Shown here: positions 31,556-41,168 of the stretch, in pieces
How positions within the stretch are numbered: position 1 is the first letter of the stretch
Layout: each line of letters opens with the position of its first letter
From: Demequina iriomotensis
GTDB taxonomy: Bacteria; Actinomycetota; Actinomycetes; Actinomycetales; Demequinaceae
Assembly (NCBI RefSeq): GCF_000971395.1
Contig: NZ_BBME01000016.1
Coordinates: forward strand, 1 to 64,000
Length of the DNA stretch: 64,000 nt
Direction: 5' to 3'
Notes under the pieces: generated by a model
The model's database searches: none
What the model was told of the DNA's origin: nothing
What the model saw: only the letters and a program-made list of their open reading frames with translations
Translations under genes and position numbers: made by a program

Positions 31556-33832
31556 CTAGCGTCCCACGGCGCTCCGACAGGGCCTGACCAGCACGGGCGC
31601 ACCGTCCCTCGTACCCAGCACCACGTCCCCGCACAGGTCGGTACGCAGGACCACGGCGCCCGCACCGCCGTAGAGCGCGAGCGCCTCCGGCGCCGGGTGC
31701 CCGTAGTCGTTCCCCGCGCCGACGGACACGAGCGCGACGGCGGCGCCGATCTCGCGGATGAGCGCCGCGTCCTGAGCCGCCGATCCGTGGTGCGCGACCT
31801 TCGCCACCGTGGTCCCTGCGAGATCCGCCGCGCGCGCGAGGCGTGCCTGGCCCCCGACCTCGAGGTCCCCGAGGGCGATCAGCGTGAGCCCGTCCACCGT
31901 CACGCGGAGCGCGGTGGACGAGTCGTTGACGTCGGTGCCATCGCGGGTGCGCGGCGCTGGACCGGTCTGCAGCACCTCCACCGTCAGGCCGCCCAGCGCC
32001 TCGGATGCCCCGGCGACGGGCGCCTCGGCGTGGAGGCCGGCCACGGCCGCGACTGTCGCGTCGGACGGCGCGGGCGGCAGCCACACCCGGCCGATGTCGA
32101 CCTCCGCCCGCACCGCCGCGAGCCCGCCGGTGTGGTCCGCGTGCTCGTGGGACAGCACGAGCAGGTCGACGCGCGTCACCCCGAGCCGCGCGAGGCACGC
32201 GGCGGCGGCGTCGCCGCCCGGCCCGACGTCGACCATGAGCATGGCGCCGCGCGACCGCACCACGAGCGCATCGCCCTGGCCCACGTCGCACGCCACGATC
32301 GACCAGCCGTCGACGGCGCCTCCCCACGGCTCGGGCAGCCATCGCGGCGGCGCGTGCAGCAGCAGCCCGGCGACCATCGCGAGGCCCAGCGACAGGCCCC
32401 ACCACATGCCTCGCGACCGCGCGAGGCCGACCGTCGCGAGCAGGAGCGCACACCCGAGGAGCAGGCCCCGCGTCCCGACGGCGGACGATGCGTCCCCTCC
32501 CGGCGCGCGAGCGAACGCGCGCGCGGCGAGGACGACCGGCCAGGCGCACCACGCCGCCGCCCCCGCCAACGCGGCGGCGAGCCCGGGCAGCGGCGCGGCG
32601 ACCACGAGCGCCGAGACGCCGAGCAGCGTGACCGGCACCGCGAACGGGGTCGCCACGGCGTTGGCGGCCACCGCCCACGGCCCGACCGAGCCGTCGATCA
32701 GCGCGAGCACCGGCAGGCACGCGGCTTGGGCCGCGAGCGTGACCGCGGCGGCGTCCGCCACGGGCGCGGCGAACCGTCGGCGCAGGCGTGACGAGAGGGC
32801 CGGCGCGAGCTGCGTGATCGCGACCACCGCCGCGACGGACAACGCCAGCCCGGCATCGCGCGCGAGCTCCGGGCGCAGGACGATGAGCACTACGACGACC
32901 GCGCACAGCGCGGGCATGGACTGCCCGCGCCGCCCCGCCACCAGCGCACCCGCGGCGATCGCCGCCATGGCGAGAGCGCGCAGCACGGAGCCGCCCCCGC
33001 TCACGGTGACCGCGAGCGCCCCGCATGCGGTCACCGTGGCCGCGGCGACCACCCACGGCGACGCGCGCGCGCGACGCAGCGCCCCTCCCAGAGCGGCCGC
33101 GAGGATCGCGAAATGCGCGCCCGAGACCGCGGTGAGGTGCGCGAGCCCGCTGGTCCGGAGCTGCTCGACCAGGGTGGCCGGCATGGCCGACGTGTCGCCG
33201 AGCACCATGCCCGCGACCACCCCCGTCGTCGCGCCGTCCACGCCCGCGAGCACCCGCAGGAACGCGGCACGCGCACCCTCCGTCCCGGCCCGCCACCCTG
33301 CGGGAGGCGACACCTCGACCAGGCCTCCGTCGAGCAGCGCGTCCGCGGTGCCCCGGGACGCGGCGGTGAGCACGCCGCGTGCGACCGCGTCGCCCCCGCG
33401 GGGCGGCGCGTCGGAGGCGGGCACGATCACCACCACCACGCCTCGCCCGCCGGCCCAGGCCCGCCCGGGCGGCCGCCACGCGGAGGCATCGACGCGCACC
33501 GCGGTCCTGGCCTCCGCGGCGTCGCCCTCGAGGGTGCGCACCTCGGCGACCCGACCCGCGACCTCCACGGCGTGGCCCGCGCTCGCATCGATCCAGGCGC
33601 GCGACCCGACCGCGGCATGGGCCGTGAGCGCGGCCGCCGTCCCCGCGACGGCGCCGAGCGCCGCGAGCGGGAGCGCCGCGCGGGTGCCCGGTGCCAGCGC
33701 GAGCACGCCCGCGATCAGCCACGCCACCGACGCGCAGGCCCATGCGGCTCCACCGCCCCACACGATCAGGCTGCTCGCCCACGCGGCGACGGCGGCGGGC
33801 GCGAGGCGGAGGTCGCCCCAGCCCCGGATCAC
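31556..33832 (-). CDS. comEC: ComEC/Rec2 family competence protein
   Basis: Polytopic membrane protein of 758 residues predicted to form the channel for single-stranded DNA in natural transformation. The N-terminal OB-like region is followed by the Competence domain (GMVLGDTSAMPATLVEQLRT, HLTAVSGAHFAIL) with many membrane segments, then a C-terminal metallo-beta-lactamase domain with SHEHADHTGG and a later HHGS. All domains are intact. Whether the organism is transformable is unknown, and no type IV pilus genes are in the window. It overlaps comEA by four bases. The 10-mer at 32483 lies in a loop (Ala-Ser-Ser). Confidence 0.94.
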   Translation of the reverse strand: MIRGWGDLRLAPAAVAAWASSLIVWGGGAAWACASVAWLIAGVLALAPGTRAALPLAALGAVAGTAAALTAHAAVGSRAWIDASAGHAVEVAGRVAEVRTLEGDAAEARTAVRVDASAWRPPGRAWAGGRGVVVVIVPASDAPPRGGDAVARGVLTAASRGTADALLDGGLVEVSPPAGWRAGTEGARAAFLRVLAGVDGATTGVVAGMVLGDTSAMPATLVEQLRTSGLAHLTAVSGAHFAILAAALGGALRRARASPWVVAAATVTACGALAVTVSGGGSVLRALAMAAIAAGALVAGRRGQSMPALCAVVVVLIVLRPELARDAGLALSVAAVVAITQLAPALSSRLRRRFAAPVADAAAVTLAAQAACLPVLALIDGSVGPWAVAANAVATPFAVPVTLLGVSALVVAAPLPGLAAALAGAAAWCAWPVVLAARAFARAPGGDASSAVGTRGLLLGCALLLATVGLARSRGMWWGLSLGLAMVAGLLLHAPPRWLPEPWGGAVDGWSIVACDVGQGDALVVRSRGAMLMVDVGPGGDAAAACLARLGVTRVDLLVLSHEHADHTGGLAAVRAEVDIGRVWLPPAPSDATVAAVAGLHAEAPVAGASEALGGLTVEVLQTGPAPRTRDGTDVNDSSTALRVTVDGLTLIALGDLEVGGQARLARAADLAGTTVAKVAHHGSAAQDAALIREIGAAVALVSVGAGNDYGHPAPEALALYGGAGAVVLRTDLCGDVVLGTRDGAPVLVRPCRSAVGR

Positions 33833-34539
33833 GCCGTGGCCAGGCCCGCGAGGCCCTCGATGAGCGCGGGGCCGACGCCCGACACACGTGACAGGTCGTC
33901 GACGGCGAGGAAGGGGCCGTGCGCCTCGCGATCAGCGATGATGCGCGCCGCGAGCACGGGCCCGATCCCCGGCAGGGTCTCGAGCGCGACGGCGTCCGCG
34001 GAGTTGAGGTTGACGGGCGCCCCGGTCGCCGCACCCGCGGGGGCCGCTCCCGCGGACGCGCCGCCCCCGGCTTCCAGCACGATGAGGTGCTCGCCGTCGA
34101 CGATGCCGCGCGCGAGGTTCACCGAGGCCTCGTCGGCGCCCTCCGTCAGCCCGCCGGCCGCCTCGATCGCATCGACCACCCGGCCGTCGGCCGGCACCGT
34201 CACCAGGCCCGGCTCGACCACCGCGCCGCTCACGTGGACCACCGCGAGCGCGGGCGCGGCCGGCGTCGCGGGCGGCGCGGACATCGAAGCCGCCGCGGTG
34301 GGCGACGCGCCCGCCTCTCCCACGAGCGGCGTGACGGGCGCCTCTCGAAGCCCCCACCACGCGACGGCACCGAGCACCGCGACGGTCGCCGCCGCGGTGG
34401 CCGCGGTCCTGGCATCGAGCCGCCAGCGGGTCCGCCTCGGCTCGGGCGGCTCCGCGCCGTGGCCCGCGGCGTACGCGGTGACGGCGGCGCGGCGCACCCC
34501 GTCGGTCCAGCGTGCGCGCACGTCCTCGGAGGGGTCCAT
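33829..34539 (-). CDS. comEA: ComEA family DNA-binding competence protein
   Basis: 236-residue membrane-anchored DNA receptor. One membrane helix near residues 47-63 (VAVLGAVAWWGL) is followed by an Ala/Pro linker, an SLBB domain (VVHVSGAVVEPGLVTVPADG), and a C-terminal helix-hairpin-helix pair (VNLNSADAVALETLPGIGP and LSRVSGVGPALIEGL) that binds duplex DNA outside the membrane. ATG at 34539; its stop overlaps the comEC start. Confidence 0.95.
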   Translation of the reverse strand: MDPSEDVRARWTDGVRRAAVTAYAAGHGAEPPEPRRTRWRLDARTAATAAATVAVLGAVAWWGLREAPVTPLVGEAGASPTAAASMSAPPATPAAPALAVVHVSGAVVEPGLVTVPADGRVVDAIEAAGGLTEGADEASVNLARGIVDGEHLIVLEAGGGASAGAAPAGAATGAPVNLNSADAVALETLPGIGPVLAARIIADREAHGPFLAVDDLSRVSGVGPALIEGLAGLATA

Positions 34540-34643
34540 GCCGGCACGCTACGGCCGGATCCGTGGCCGCCCGCCGATGGTCGCCAGCGCCTGGGGACAG
34601 CCGGGCGACCTCACCGGTCCGGGCACCACGCCCGCGGCTGGGA

Positions 34644-35492
34644 TCAGCCCTGGAGGTCCGCCACCACCGCCGAGAGCGTCCCCGGGCCGGCATGCACGCC
34701 CAGCACAGCGCTCACGTCACCGAGGACCACCGGCCCGACGCCGGGGTGACGCGCCTCGATCTCCCGCGCCACGCTCTCCCCCGCATCGTCCGCCCCGACG
34801 CCCATGACCGCGACCACGGGATGCGCGCACCGTTCCACCGCCTCGTCCACCGTCGCGTGGAGCTGCGCGCGCGCCCGTCCGAGGCTGCGCGCGCGGGACG
34901 CGACGATCACCTCGCCGTCGACCACCTCGAGGACCGGTCGGATGCCCAGCACGCGCCCCACGGCGGCGACGGCCGGGCCGATGCGCCCTCCGCGCCGCAG
35001 GTGGTCGAGCGACTCCACATAGAAGACGCAGCGCGCCGTCGCAGCGACCGTGCGCGCGGCGTCGGCCACGCGGTCGATCGGCGCACCCGCGTGCGCCGCC
35101 TGGGCGGCCGCGATCGCGGCGAAGCCCTGCGCCATCGCGACCGTCCGGGTGTCGACCACCTCGACGCGCACGGTCGAGCGTGCCGCCGCGGCCCGGGCGG
35201 CCTCGCACGTGCCCGACAGCATGCTCGAGAGGGAGAGGATCACGATGCCCTCCGCGCCCGCGTCGACCGCGGCGGCGATCGCGGCGTCGAAGGCCGCGGG
35301 CGTGGGCTGGGACGTGGACACCTCGTCCCCGGCGCGCAGCAGCGCGACCACCTGGTCGGGGCCGATGCCGCGCCCCTCGGCCCACGATTCGCCGCCGGCC
35401 GTGACCTGGAGCGGGACCACGCCGATCCCCCAGCGTCCCGCGAGCGCGGGAGGGAGGGATGCGGCGGAGTCGACGATGACTGCGACGGTCAT
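34644..35492 (-). CDS. DegV family fatty-acid-binding protein
   Basis: 282-residue cytoplasmic protein. VAVIVDSAASLPP at the front, STSQPTPAAF near residue 58, and ILSLSSMLSGTCEAA are DegV hallmarks. Family members bind fatty acids and in some Gram-positives (FakB) present them to a fatty-acid kinase; no FakA gene is nearby, so that role is an inference. ATG at 35492. It is the likely first gene of degV-comEA-comEC-holA, although a 104-base gap separates it from comEA. Confidence 0.9.
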   Translation of the reverse strand: MTVAVIVDSAASLPPALAGRWGIGVVPLQVTAGGESWAEGRGIGPDQVVALLRAGDEVSTSQPTPAAFDAAIAAAVDAGAEGIVILSLSSMLSGTCEAARAAAARSTVRVEVVDTRTVAMAQGFAAIAAAQAAHAGAPIDRVADAARTVAATARCVFYVESLDHLRRGGRIGPAVAAVGRVLGIRPVLEVVDGEVIVASRARSLGRARAQLHATVDEAVERCAHPVVAVMGVGADDAGESVAREIEARHPGVGPVVLGDVSAVLGVHAGPGTLSAVVADLQG

Positions 35493-35598
35493 GGCGTCAC
35501 CTTAGCGACCCGGAAGCGGAACACGGTGCTGGGAGGCGAGGCGCGCGGACACGGCGTCCGGATTGTCCCCGGATGCGCCGGCGCAGTTCCGCACACGA

Positions 35599-35633
35599 CG
35601 GCGCCCGGCCCCCGACGACGGGACCGGGCGCCG
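35599..35633. terminator. Hairpin downstream of leuS
   Basis: CGGCGCCCGG (35599-35608) pairs perfectly with CCGGGCGCCG (35624-35633) around a 15-nt loop, 13 bases after the leuS stop. It has no T-run. It probably ends leuS transcription ahead of degV. Confidence 0.6.
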
Positions 35634-35646
35634 CGGCGGGTACGGA

Positions 35647-38148
35647 TCAGGCGGTGACGATGTTCACCAGTCGCGGCGCCTTCACGATGACGGTGCGGAT
35701 GCCCGCCTCGCCGATCGCGCGCTTGGCTCCGTCGGTCGCGAGCGCAAGCTCGCGCAGCTCGTCCTGGCCGATGCCGGGCGCCACCTCGAGGCGGTCGCGC
35801 ACCTTGCCCATGACCTGGACGATGCAGGTCACGGTGTCCTCGACCAGCAGCGACTCGTCGACGGCCGGGTAGGTCGCCAGCGCCACGTCCGAGTGGCCGA
35901 GCATCGACCACATGTCCTCGGCCGCGTAGGGCGCGAAGAGGCTCAGCAGGATCGAGACGACCTCGGCCGCCTCGCGCACGGCGGGGTCGGCAGGACCCGC
36001 GCCCGAGTCGATGACCTTGCGGGTCGCGTTCACCAGCTCCATGGCGCGCGCGACCACCACGTTGAACTTGAAGCCCTCGACCAGGTCCTGCGCGTCGTGC
36101 AGCGTGCGGTGCGTGAGCGCGCGCAGCGCCGCGTCGCCGGAGGCCGGATCGACGCCCGGGGTGGAGGAGACGTCGCGCGCGAGGCGCCACGCCCGGGCGA
36201 GGAACTTCGCGGAACCGGCGGGCGACACGTCGGCCCAGTCGATGTCGTCCTCCGGCGGGCCCGCGAAGGCCATGGTGAGGCGGACGGCGTCGACGCCGAA
36301 CTCGTCGAGCTGCTCCGACAGGCGCACCAGGTTCCCGCGGGACTTCGACATCGCGGAGCCGTCCATGAGCACCATGCCCTGGTTGAGCAGTGCCGTGAAG
36401 GGCTCGCCGAAGTCGAGCATGCCCATATCCCTCAGCGCCTTGGTGAAGAAGCGCGCGTAGAGGAGGTGCAGGATCGCGTGCGTGACGCCGCCGACGTACT
36501 GGTCGATGGGCGCCCAGCGCTTCGCATCCTCGACGTTGAACGGGCCGTCGGTCTTGGCCGGGTCGAGGTAGCGCAGGAAGTACCAGGACGAATCCACGAA
36601 GGTGTCCATCGTGTCGGTGTCGCGCAAGGCCGCGCCGCCGCACGACGGGCACGTCGTGTTGACCCAGTCCGTCGCCGCCGCGAGCGGCGACTGGCCCTTC
36701 GGCTTGAGATCGAGCCCCTCCGCGTCGGGCAGCTTCACCGGCAGCTGGTCGTCGGGCACCGGGACCTCGCCGCAGGCCTCGCAGTGGATGATCGGGATGG
36801 GCGTGCCCCAGTAGCGCTGGCGGGAGATCAGCCAGTCGCGCAGACGGTAGTTGGTCGCGGCGTCGCCGGTGCCGGCAGCGGACAGCTCCGCGACGATGGC
36901 GGCGATCGCCTCGGTCTTCGCGAGGCCGTCGAGCGAGCCCGAGTTGACGAGCACGCCATCGCCCGTGGCGGCCACACCCGTCTCGACCGGGTCGCCGAAG
37001 GGCTCGCCGTTCTCGTCCTTGCAGTCCAGCACGACGCGGACGGGCAGGTCCATCGCGCGGGCGAAGTCGAGGTCGCGCTGGTCGTGCGCGGGCACGGCCA
37101 TGATCGCGCCGTGACCGTAGTCCGCGAGGACGTAGTCGGAGGCCCAGATGGGCAGGCGCTCGCCGTTGACGGGGTTCACGCCGTAGCGCTGCAGGAACAC
37201 ACCCGTCTTGGGACGGTCGGTGGCGAGGCGGTCGATCTCGTTCTCGCCCTTGACCTTCTCGACATAGGCGTCGAACGATGCGCGGGTCGCCTCGTCCGCG
37301 CCGGTCGCCAGCTCGGCGGCGAGGTCGGAGTCCGCCGCGACCACCATGAAGGTCGCGCCGTGCAGCGTGTCGGGGCGGGTCGTGTAGATCGTGATGGGCT
37401 CGTCGCGGCCCTCGATGTCGAAGGTCACGTCGGCGCCCCTCGAGCGGCCGATCCAGTTGCGCTGCATCGCGATGACCTTGTCGGGCCAGCTGCCGCGCAG
37501 GGTCTCCAGTCCGTCGAGCAGCTCGTCGGCATACTCCGTGACCTTGAAGTACCACTGGTTGAGCTTCTTCTTGGTGACAGGGGTGTCGCAGCGCTCGCAC
37601 AGGCCGTTCACCACCTGCTCGTTCGCGAGCACGGTCTGGTCCGTGGGGCACCAGTTGACGTTCGAGTGCTTGCGGTACGCGAGGCCGCGCTCGAACATGC
37701 GCGTGAAGATCCACTGGTTCCAGCGGTAGTAGTCGGGACGGTGCGTCATGAGCACGCGGTCCCAGTCGAACGAGCACGCGTAGCGCTTCATCGAGGTGAG
37801 CTGCTGCGCGATGTTGTCCTCGGTCCAGCCGGCCGGGTCCACGCCACGCTTGATCGCCGCGTTCTCCGCAGGCAGGCCGAACGAGTCCCAGCCGATCGGG
37901 TGGAGGACGTTGAAGCCCTTCTGCACCCAGTGGCGCGAGATGACGTCGCCCAGCGCGTACGCCTCGGCGTGACCCATGTGAAGGTCGCCGGAGGGGTACG
38001 GGAACATGTCGAGCACGTACTTGGTGGGGCGCGCATCGTCCTCGCGGCCCGAGCGGAAGGGCTGGCGCTCCTCCCACACGGGGAGCCAGCGGTCCTCGAT
38101 GGCGCGGAAGTCGTAGCGGGCTGCCTCGGTCTCAAACGTCTCGGTCAC
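35647..38148 (-). CDS. leuS: Leucine--tRNA ligase
   Basis: Class I synthetase of 833 residues charging tRNA-Leu. The HIGH signature is [17 protein letters not shown] (near residue 60) and the KMSKS-type signature [10 protein letters not shown] (near residue 590). The CP1 editing domain lies between them (residues about 230-430), with [12 protein letters not shown] CxxC pair in CERCDTP and zinc-type cysteines in CEACGEV and CPSCGG are visible. GTG start at 38148. No T-box-like leader was found in the 70 bases before it. One 10-mer copy at 38032 encodes Asp-Asp-Ala. Confidence 0.97.
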   Translation of the reverse strand: MTETFETEAARYDFRAIEDRWLPVWEERQPFRSGREDDARPTKYVLDMFPYPSGDLHMGHAEAYALGDVISRHWVQKGFNVLHPIGWDSFGLPAENAAIKRGVDPAGWTEDNIAQQLTSMKRYACSFDWDRVLMTHRPDYYRWNQWIFTRMFERGLAYRKHSNVNWCPTDQTVLANEQVVNGLCERCDTPVTKKKLNQWYFKVTEYADELLDGLETLRGSWPDKVIAMQRNWIGRSRGADVTFDIEGRDEPITIYTTRPDTLHGATFMVVAADSDLAAELATGADEATRASFDAYVEKVKGENEIDRLATDRPKTGVFLQRYGVNPVNGERLPIWASDYVLADYGHGAIMAVPAHDQRDLDFARAMDLPVRVVLDCKDENGEPFGDPVETGVAATGDGVLVNSGSLDGLAKTEAIAAIVAELSAAGTGDAATNYRLRDWLISRQRYWGTPIPIIHCEACGEVPVPDDQLPVKLPDAEGLDLKPKGQSPLAAATDWVNTTCPSCGGAALRDTDTMDTFVDSSWYFLRYLDPAKTDGPFNVEDAKRWAPIDQYVGGVTHAILHLLYARFFTKALRDMGMLDFGEPFTALLNQGMVLMDGSAMSKSRGNLVRLSEQLDEFGVDAVRLTMAFAGPPEDDIDWADVSPAGSAKFLARAWRLARDVSSTPGVDPASGDAALRALTHRTLHDAQDLVEGFKFNVVVARAMELVNATRKVIDSGAGPADPAVREAAEVVSILLSLFAPYAAEDMWSMLGHSDVALATYPAVDESLLVEDTVTCIVQVMGKVRDRLEVAPGIGQDELRELALATDGAKRAIGEAGIRTVIVKAPRLVNIVTA

Positions 38149-38218
38149 CCGAGGATTCTAGCCGCGCGCGTGCGGCTACCACGCAGGACGGTGCGCGAGA
38201 GCGCTCTCCCCGCCGCCG

Positions 38219-38234
38219 TGTGACTTGTGTCACG
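38219..38234. promoter_or_regulatory. CRP/GlxR-like binding site
   Basis: TGTGACTTGTGTCACG fits the TGTGA-N6-TCACA consensus with one mismatch. It lies in the divergent region between leuS (starts 38148) and the CAP-domain gene (starts 38330), so a cAMP-receptor-type regulator could act on either. A hairpin-forming stretch (CCCCCATAAGTGGGGG) follows at 38279-38294. Confidence 0.45.
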
Positions 38235-38329
38235 TTCCGCAGACGCGCCGCTTGATCCATGGGAGAAATGTGCCGATATCCCCCATAAGTGGGGGCACCG
38301 TGTCCCCGATGCCGCAGGAGGTTCCACCG

Positions 38330-39358
38330 ATGCGACAGCTCTGGTCGATCAGCGCGCGCCGAGTCGCGCCCCTCGCCGTCCTCTCGATGATCCTGGGTGC
38401 CGTCACCCTCGCCGCCGGCAGCGCGCCGGCTGCGGACGCCGCCGGCGATCCGGTCTCGGCGCTGCTCAAGCGCACCAACGCGCACCGCGCCGACGAGGGC
38501 CTGCGCCCGCTCGACCTGCAGACGGGCATCACCGACGTCTCCCAGGACTGGAGCGAGGAGATGCGCGCCGCGAAGGACCTCGAGCACAACCCCAAGTTCG
38601 CGACCGAGATCCCCTCCACCGCCGACCGCGCCGCGGAGAACGTGGGCATGGCGTGCGGCTACGGGTCCGCGGCGGACAACGCCGCCGCCGTCATGGCCGC
38701 ATGGCTGAAGTCCTCGGGGCACGAGGCGAACATCACCGGCGGGTACTCGGACATCGGCATCGGCGTCGCCTACGACAAGTCCAACGACTGCGTGTGGGCC
38801 ACCCAGAACTTCGCGCACTACAGCGACTTCACGGCGACCCCCAAGCCCACGCTCTCCGGCAAGAAGAAGGTCGGCTCGGTGCTCACGGCCAAGTCGGGCT
38901 CGTGGAGCCCGACGCCCAGCACCGTCACGTACCGCTGGCTCCGCGACGGCAAGCGCATCGACGGCGCCGGCGGCCGGACCTACCGCGTGACCAAGGCGGA
39001 CCGCGGCCACACCATCACGGTCAAGGTGATCGCGAAGCGGTCGGGCTACCTCACGAAGGCGCGCACGAGCGCGGGGATCGCGATCCCCAAGGCCTTCACC
39101 TCCGCGCCGACCCCGACGCTCTCGGGCACCGCGAAGGTCGGGTCGAAGCTCACCGCCACGGCGGGCACCTGGAGCCCGACGCCCGCCACGCTCAAGTACC
39201 GGTGGTTCCGCGACGGGAACAAGATCTCCGATGCGACCTCGCGCGGCTACACGCTGCGCAAGGCGGACAAGGGCCACGTCATCAAGGTCAAGGTCATCGT
39301 CGAGCGCAAGGGCTACTACACGACCACGCGCACGAGCTCCGGCAAGTCGGTCTCCTAG
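38330..39358 (+). CDS. Secreted CAP-domain protein with two Ig-like repeats
   Basis: 342-residue exported protein. The signal peptide runs to about residue 37 (ends APAADA). A CAP/SCP domain follows (residues 45-165) with LLKRTNAHRADEGLRPL, ISDVGIG-like SDIGIGVAYD and a VWATQNFAH end, the bacterial CAP pattern. Two repeats of about 90 residues share PTLSG.KVGS.LTA and WSPTP with YRW.RDG, the Ig-like repeat common in actinobacterial surface proteins. ATG at 38330 has a perfect AGGAGG 8 nt upstream; upstream ATGs are not used. It probably binds the cell wall or matrix, but the ligand is unknown. Confidence 0.88.
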   Translation: MRQLWSISARRVAPLAVLSMILGAVTLAAGSAPAADAAGDPVSALLKRTNAHRADEGLRPLDLQTGITDVSQDWSEEMRAAKDLEHNPKFATEIPSTADRAAENVGMACGYGSAADNAAAVMAAWLKSSGHEANITGGYSDIGIGVAYDKSNDCVWATQNFAHYSDFTATPKPTLSGKKKVGSVLTAKSGSWSPTPSTVTYRWLRDGKRIDGAGGRTYRVTKADRGHTITVKVIAKRSGYLTKARTSAGIAIPKAFTSAPTPTLSGTAKVGSKLTATAGTWSPTPATLKYRWFRDGNKISDATSRGYTLRKADKGHVIKVKVIVERKGYYTTTRTSSGKSVS

Positions 39359-39449
39359 CGCGAAGCGGGCGCCGCCCGCCCCTCCCTCCGCGCGCGTCCC
39401 GTGGCACCATGGACGGGACGCCGTAGTCCACGGAGGGAGGCCGCCGGAG

Positions 39450-41162
39450 GTGGACGCTCGTGCCCGCGGACTCGCCCGCCGGATCGCCGGCGGCGCAGCG
39501 ACGCTGTCGCTCGGCGCCGGCCTCGCGGTGATGGGCGCCGCTCCCGCGACGGCCGCCGCGTCGCCTGAGCCCGAGCCCACAACCGCCTCCGCGAGCGCCG
39601 AACCGACGCCGGCCGCCACGCCCGCCGAGCCCGAGCCCGAGCCGGCCACCACCACCGCCCCGACGACGGCAGCGACGCCTCGCGCGTCCGCGCAGCCGCA
39701 GGAACCCGCCGCGCCCGAGGCGGGCGCCTCGACGTCCGCACCCGCGGCTCCCGAGCCGGCCCCCGCATCGTCCCCCGCCGGGCCGTCGGCACCCTCGGCC
39801 CCGGTCGCACCCGTCCTCACCCCGTACGACCCGGACTCCCCCGCGCTCACCGCGACCGGGCCCGGCCCGCTGCCGGCGGTGACGTTCGCCGACGTCTCGG
39901 ACACCCTCACGGACCCGACGTACTCACCGTTCGCGGCGGACATCGCGTGGCTCGGCCGCCAGGGTGTCGCCATGGGCGCCGCGGCCGACGACGGCGAGCT
40001 CGGCTTCATGCCCGACGCGGAGCTCACGCGCGGCGAGTTCGCCGCGTACCTCTACCGCCTCGCCGGATCCCCCGCCGACGCGGTCCCGGCCGTGTCGACC
40101 TTCGCCGACGCGCAGCCCTCCGACACCCCGTACTCCGCCGAGATCGCCTGGGCAGGCTTCGTGGGCATCGATACCGGCGTCCGCGAAGGCGCCGCTCGCC
40201 TCTTCCGACCGGAGGACCCGCTCACGCGCGGCGCGATGGCCGTGATGCTCCATCGCTTCGCGGGCGCGCCCACGGCGACCCGTGGGGCGCCCTACGACGA
40301 CGTGTCCCCCGGATCCCGGGTGGACGATGCGGCGGCCTGGCTGGCGCGCACGGTCGCCGAGTTCGGTTGGGACGGCGAGGACGGCCGCGAGTTCCGCCCC
40401 GACGCGACCATCACCCGCGGCGCGGTCGCCGCGGTGCTCCGCCTCGCGGACCGCGCGGGGGTCGCGTTCGCCGAGCGCACCGACGGCCAGCGGGTGGTGG
40501 CGCCGGTGACGGTCACGGTCGACGGCGCCGACGCGCTCAACCTCCGGTCCGCTCCGTCCCTCGACGCGGAGGTCGCCTCGTGGGCTTCGGACGGCGACGA
40601 GCTCGAGACCACGGGCGCCGTCACGCGCTCGGGCTGGGTCGAGGTCGCGGCGGGCGACGGGCTCGCATGGGCGTCGATCGACTACCTCGCGGTGGACGCG
40701 ACCGAGGCCGCGATCCCGGCGGCGGTGTCCGGCACCGCGGCGACCCTCGCCGGCGCATACGCGAACGGCGCGATCCCCGCGACAGCGCTGTGCGACCTCG
40801 CGTGGGACGCCGCCGCGCTGCTCGAGTGCGGCGCGGCGGGCGACCTCGGGCGCCTCGACGCCGCCTTCCACGACCGCTTCGGCGTCCACGTCCCCGTGAC
40901 GAGCGCGTACCGCGACCTCGCGGGCCAGGTCGAGGCGCGGCGGACGCACGGCTGGCTGGCCGCCGAGCCGGGGACCTCGAACCACGGCTGGGGCGAGGCG
41001 ATCGACCTCGACGAGTCGGCGCTGCCCGGCGGGTTCGCGGGCGACGCCTACGCGTGGCTCGTGTCGCAGGGCCCGGCGTACGGATGGCAGCTGCCCGCGT
41101 GGGCGCGCCCCGACGGCTCGAAGCCCGAGCCGTGGCACCTCGAGCACATCGGCGTGGCGTGA
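39450..41162 (+). CDS. Secreted SLH - SH3b - D-Ala-D-Ala carboxypeptidase (VanY-type M15) protein
   Basis: 570 residues from GTG 39450, behind GGGAGG. The signal peptide (to about residue 36, ATAAAS) is followed by an 80-residue Pro/Ala/Glu/Thr-rich linker, three S-layer-homology-like repeats (about 143-335; FADVSDTLTDPTYSPFAADI, then RGEFAAYLYRLAG, RGAMAVMLHRFAG, RGAVAAVLRLADR), an SH3b-like domain (about 350-415, LNLRSAPSLDAEV) and a VanY peptidase domain (about 435-570). Zinc and catalytic residues appear in TSNHGWGEAIDL (H512, D519) and PWHLEH (H563). It probably trims peptidoglycan stem peptides at the wall. Confidence 0.88.
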   Translation: MDARARGLARRIAGGAATLSLGAGLAVMGAAPATAAASPEPEPTTASASAEPTPAATPAEPEPEPATTTAPTTAATPRASAQPQEPAAPEAGASTSAPAAPEPAPASSPAGPSAPSAPVAPVLTPYDPDSPALTATGPGPLPAVTFADVSDTLTDPTYSPFAADIAWLGRQGVAMGAAADDGELGFMPDAELTRGEFAAYLYRLAGSPADAVPAVSTFADAQPSDTPYSAEIAWAGFVGIDTGVREGAARLFRPEDPLTRGAMAVMLHRFAGAPTATRGAPYDDVSPGSRVDDAAAWLARTVAEFGWDGEDGREFRPDATITRGAVAAVLRLADRAGVAFAERTDGQRVVAPVTVTVDGADALNLRSAPSLDAEVASWASDGDELETTGAVTRSGWVEVAAGDGLAWASIDYLAVDATEAAIPAAVSGTAATLAGAYANGAIPATALCDLAWDAAALLECGAAGDLGRLDAAFHDRFGVHVPVTSAYRDLAGQVEARRTHGWLAAEPGTSNHGWGEAIDLDESALPGGFAGDAYAWLVSQGPAYGWQLPAWARPDGSKPEPWHLEHIGVA

Positions 41163-41168
41163 CGCGGG

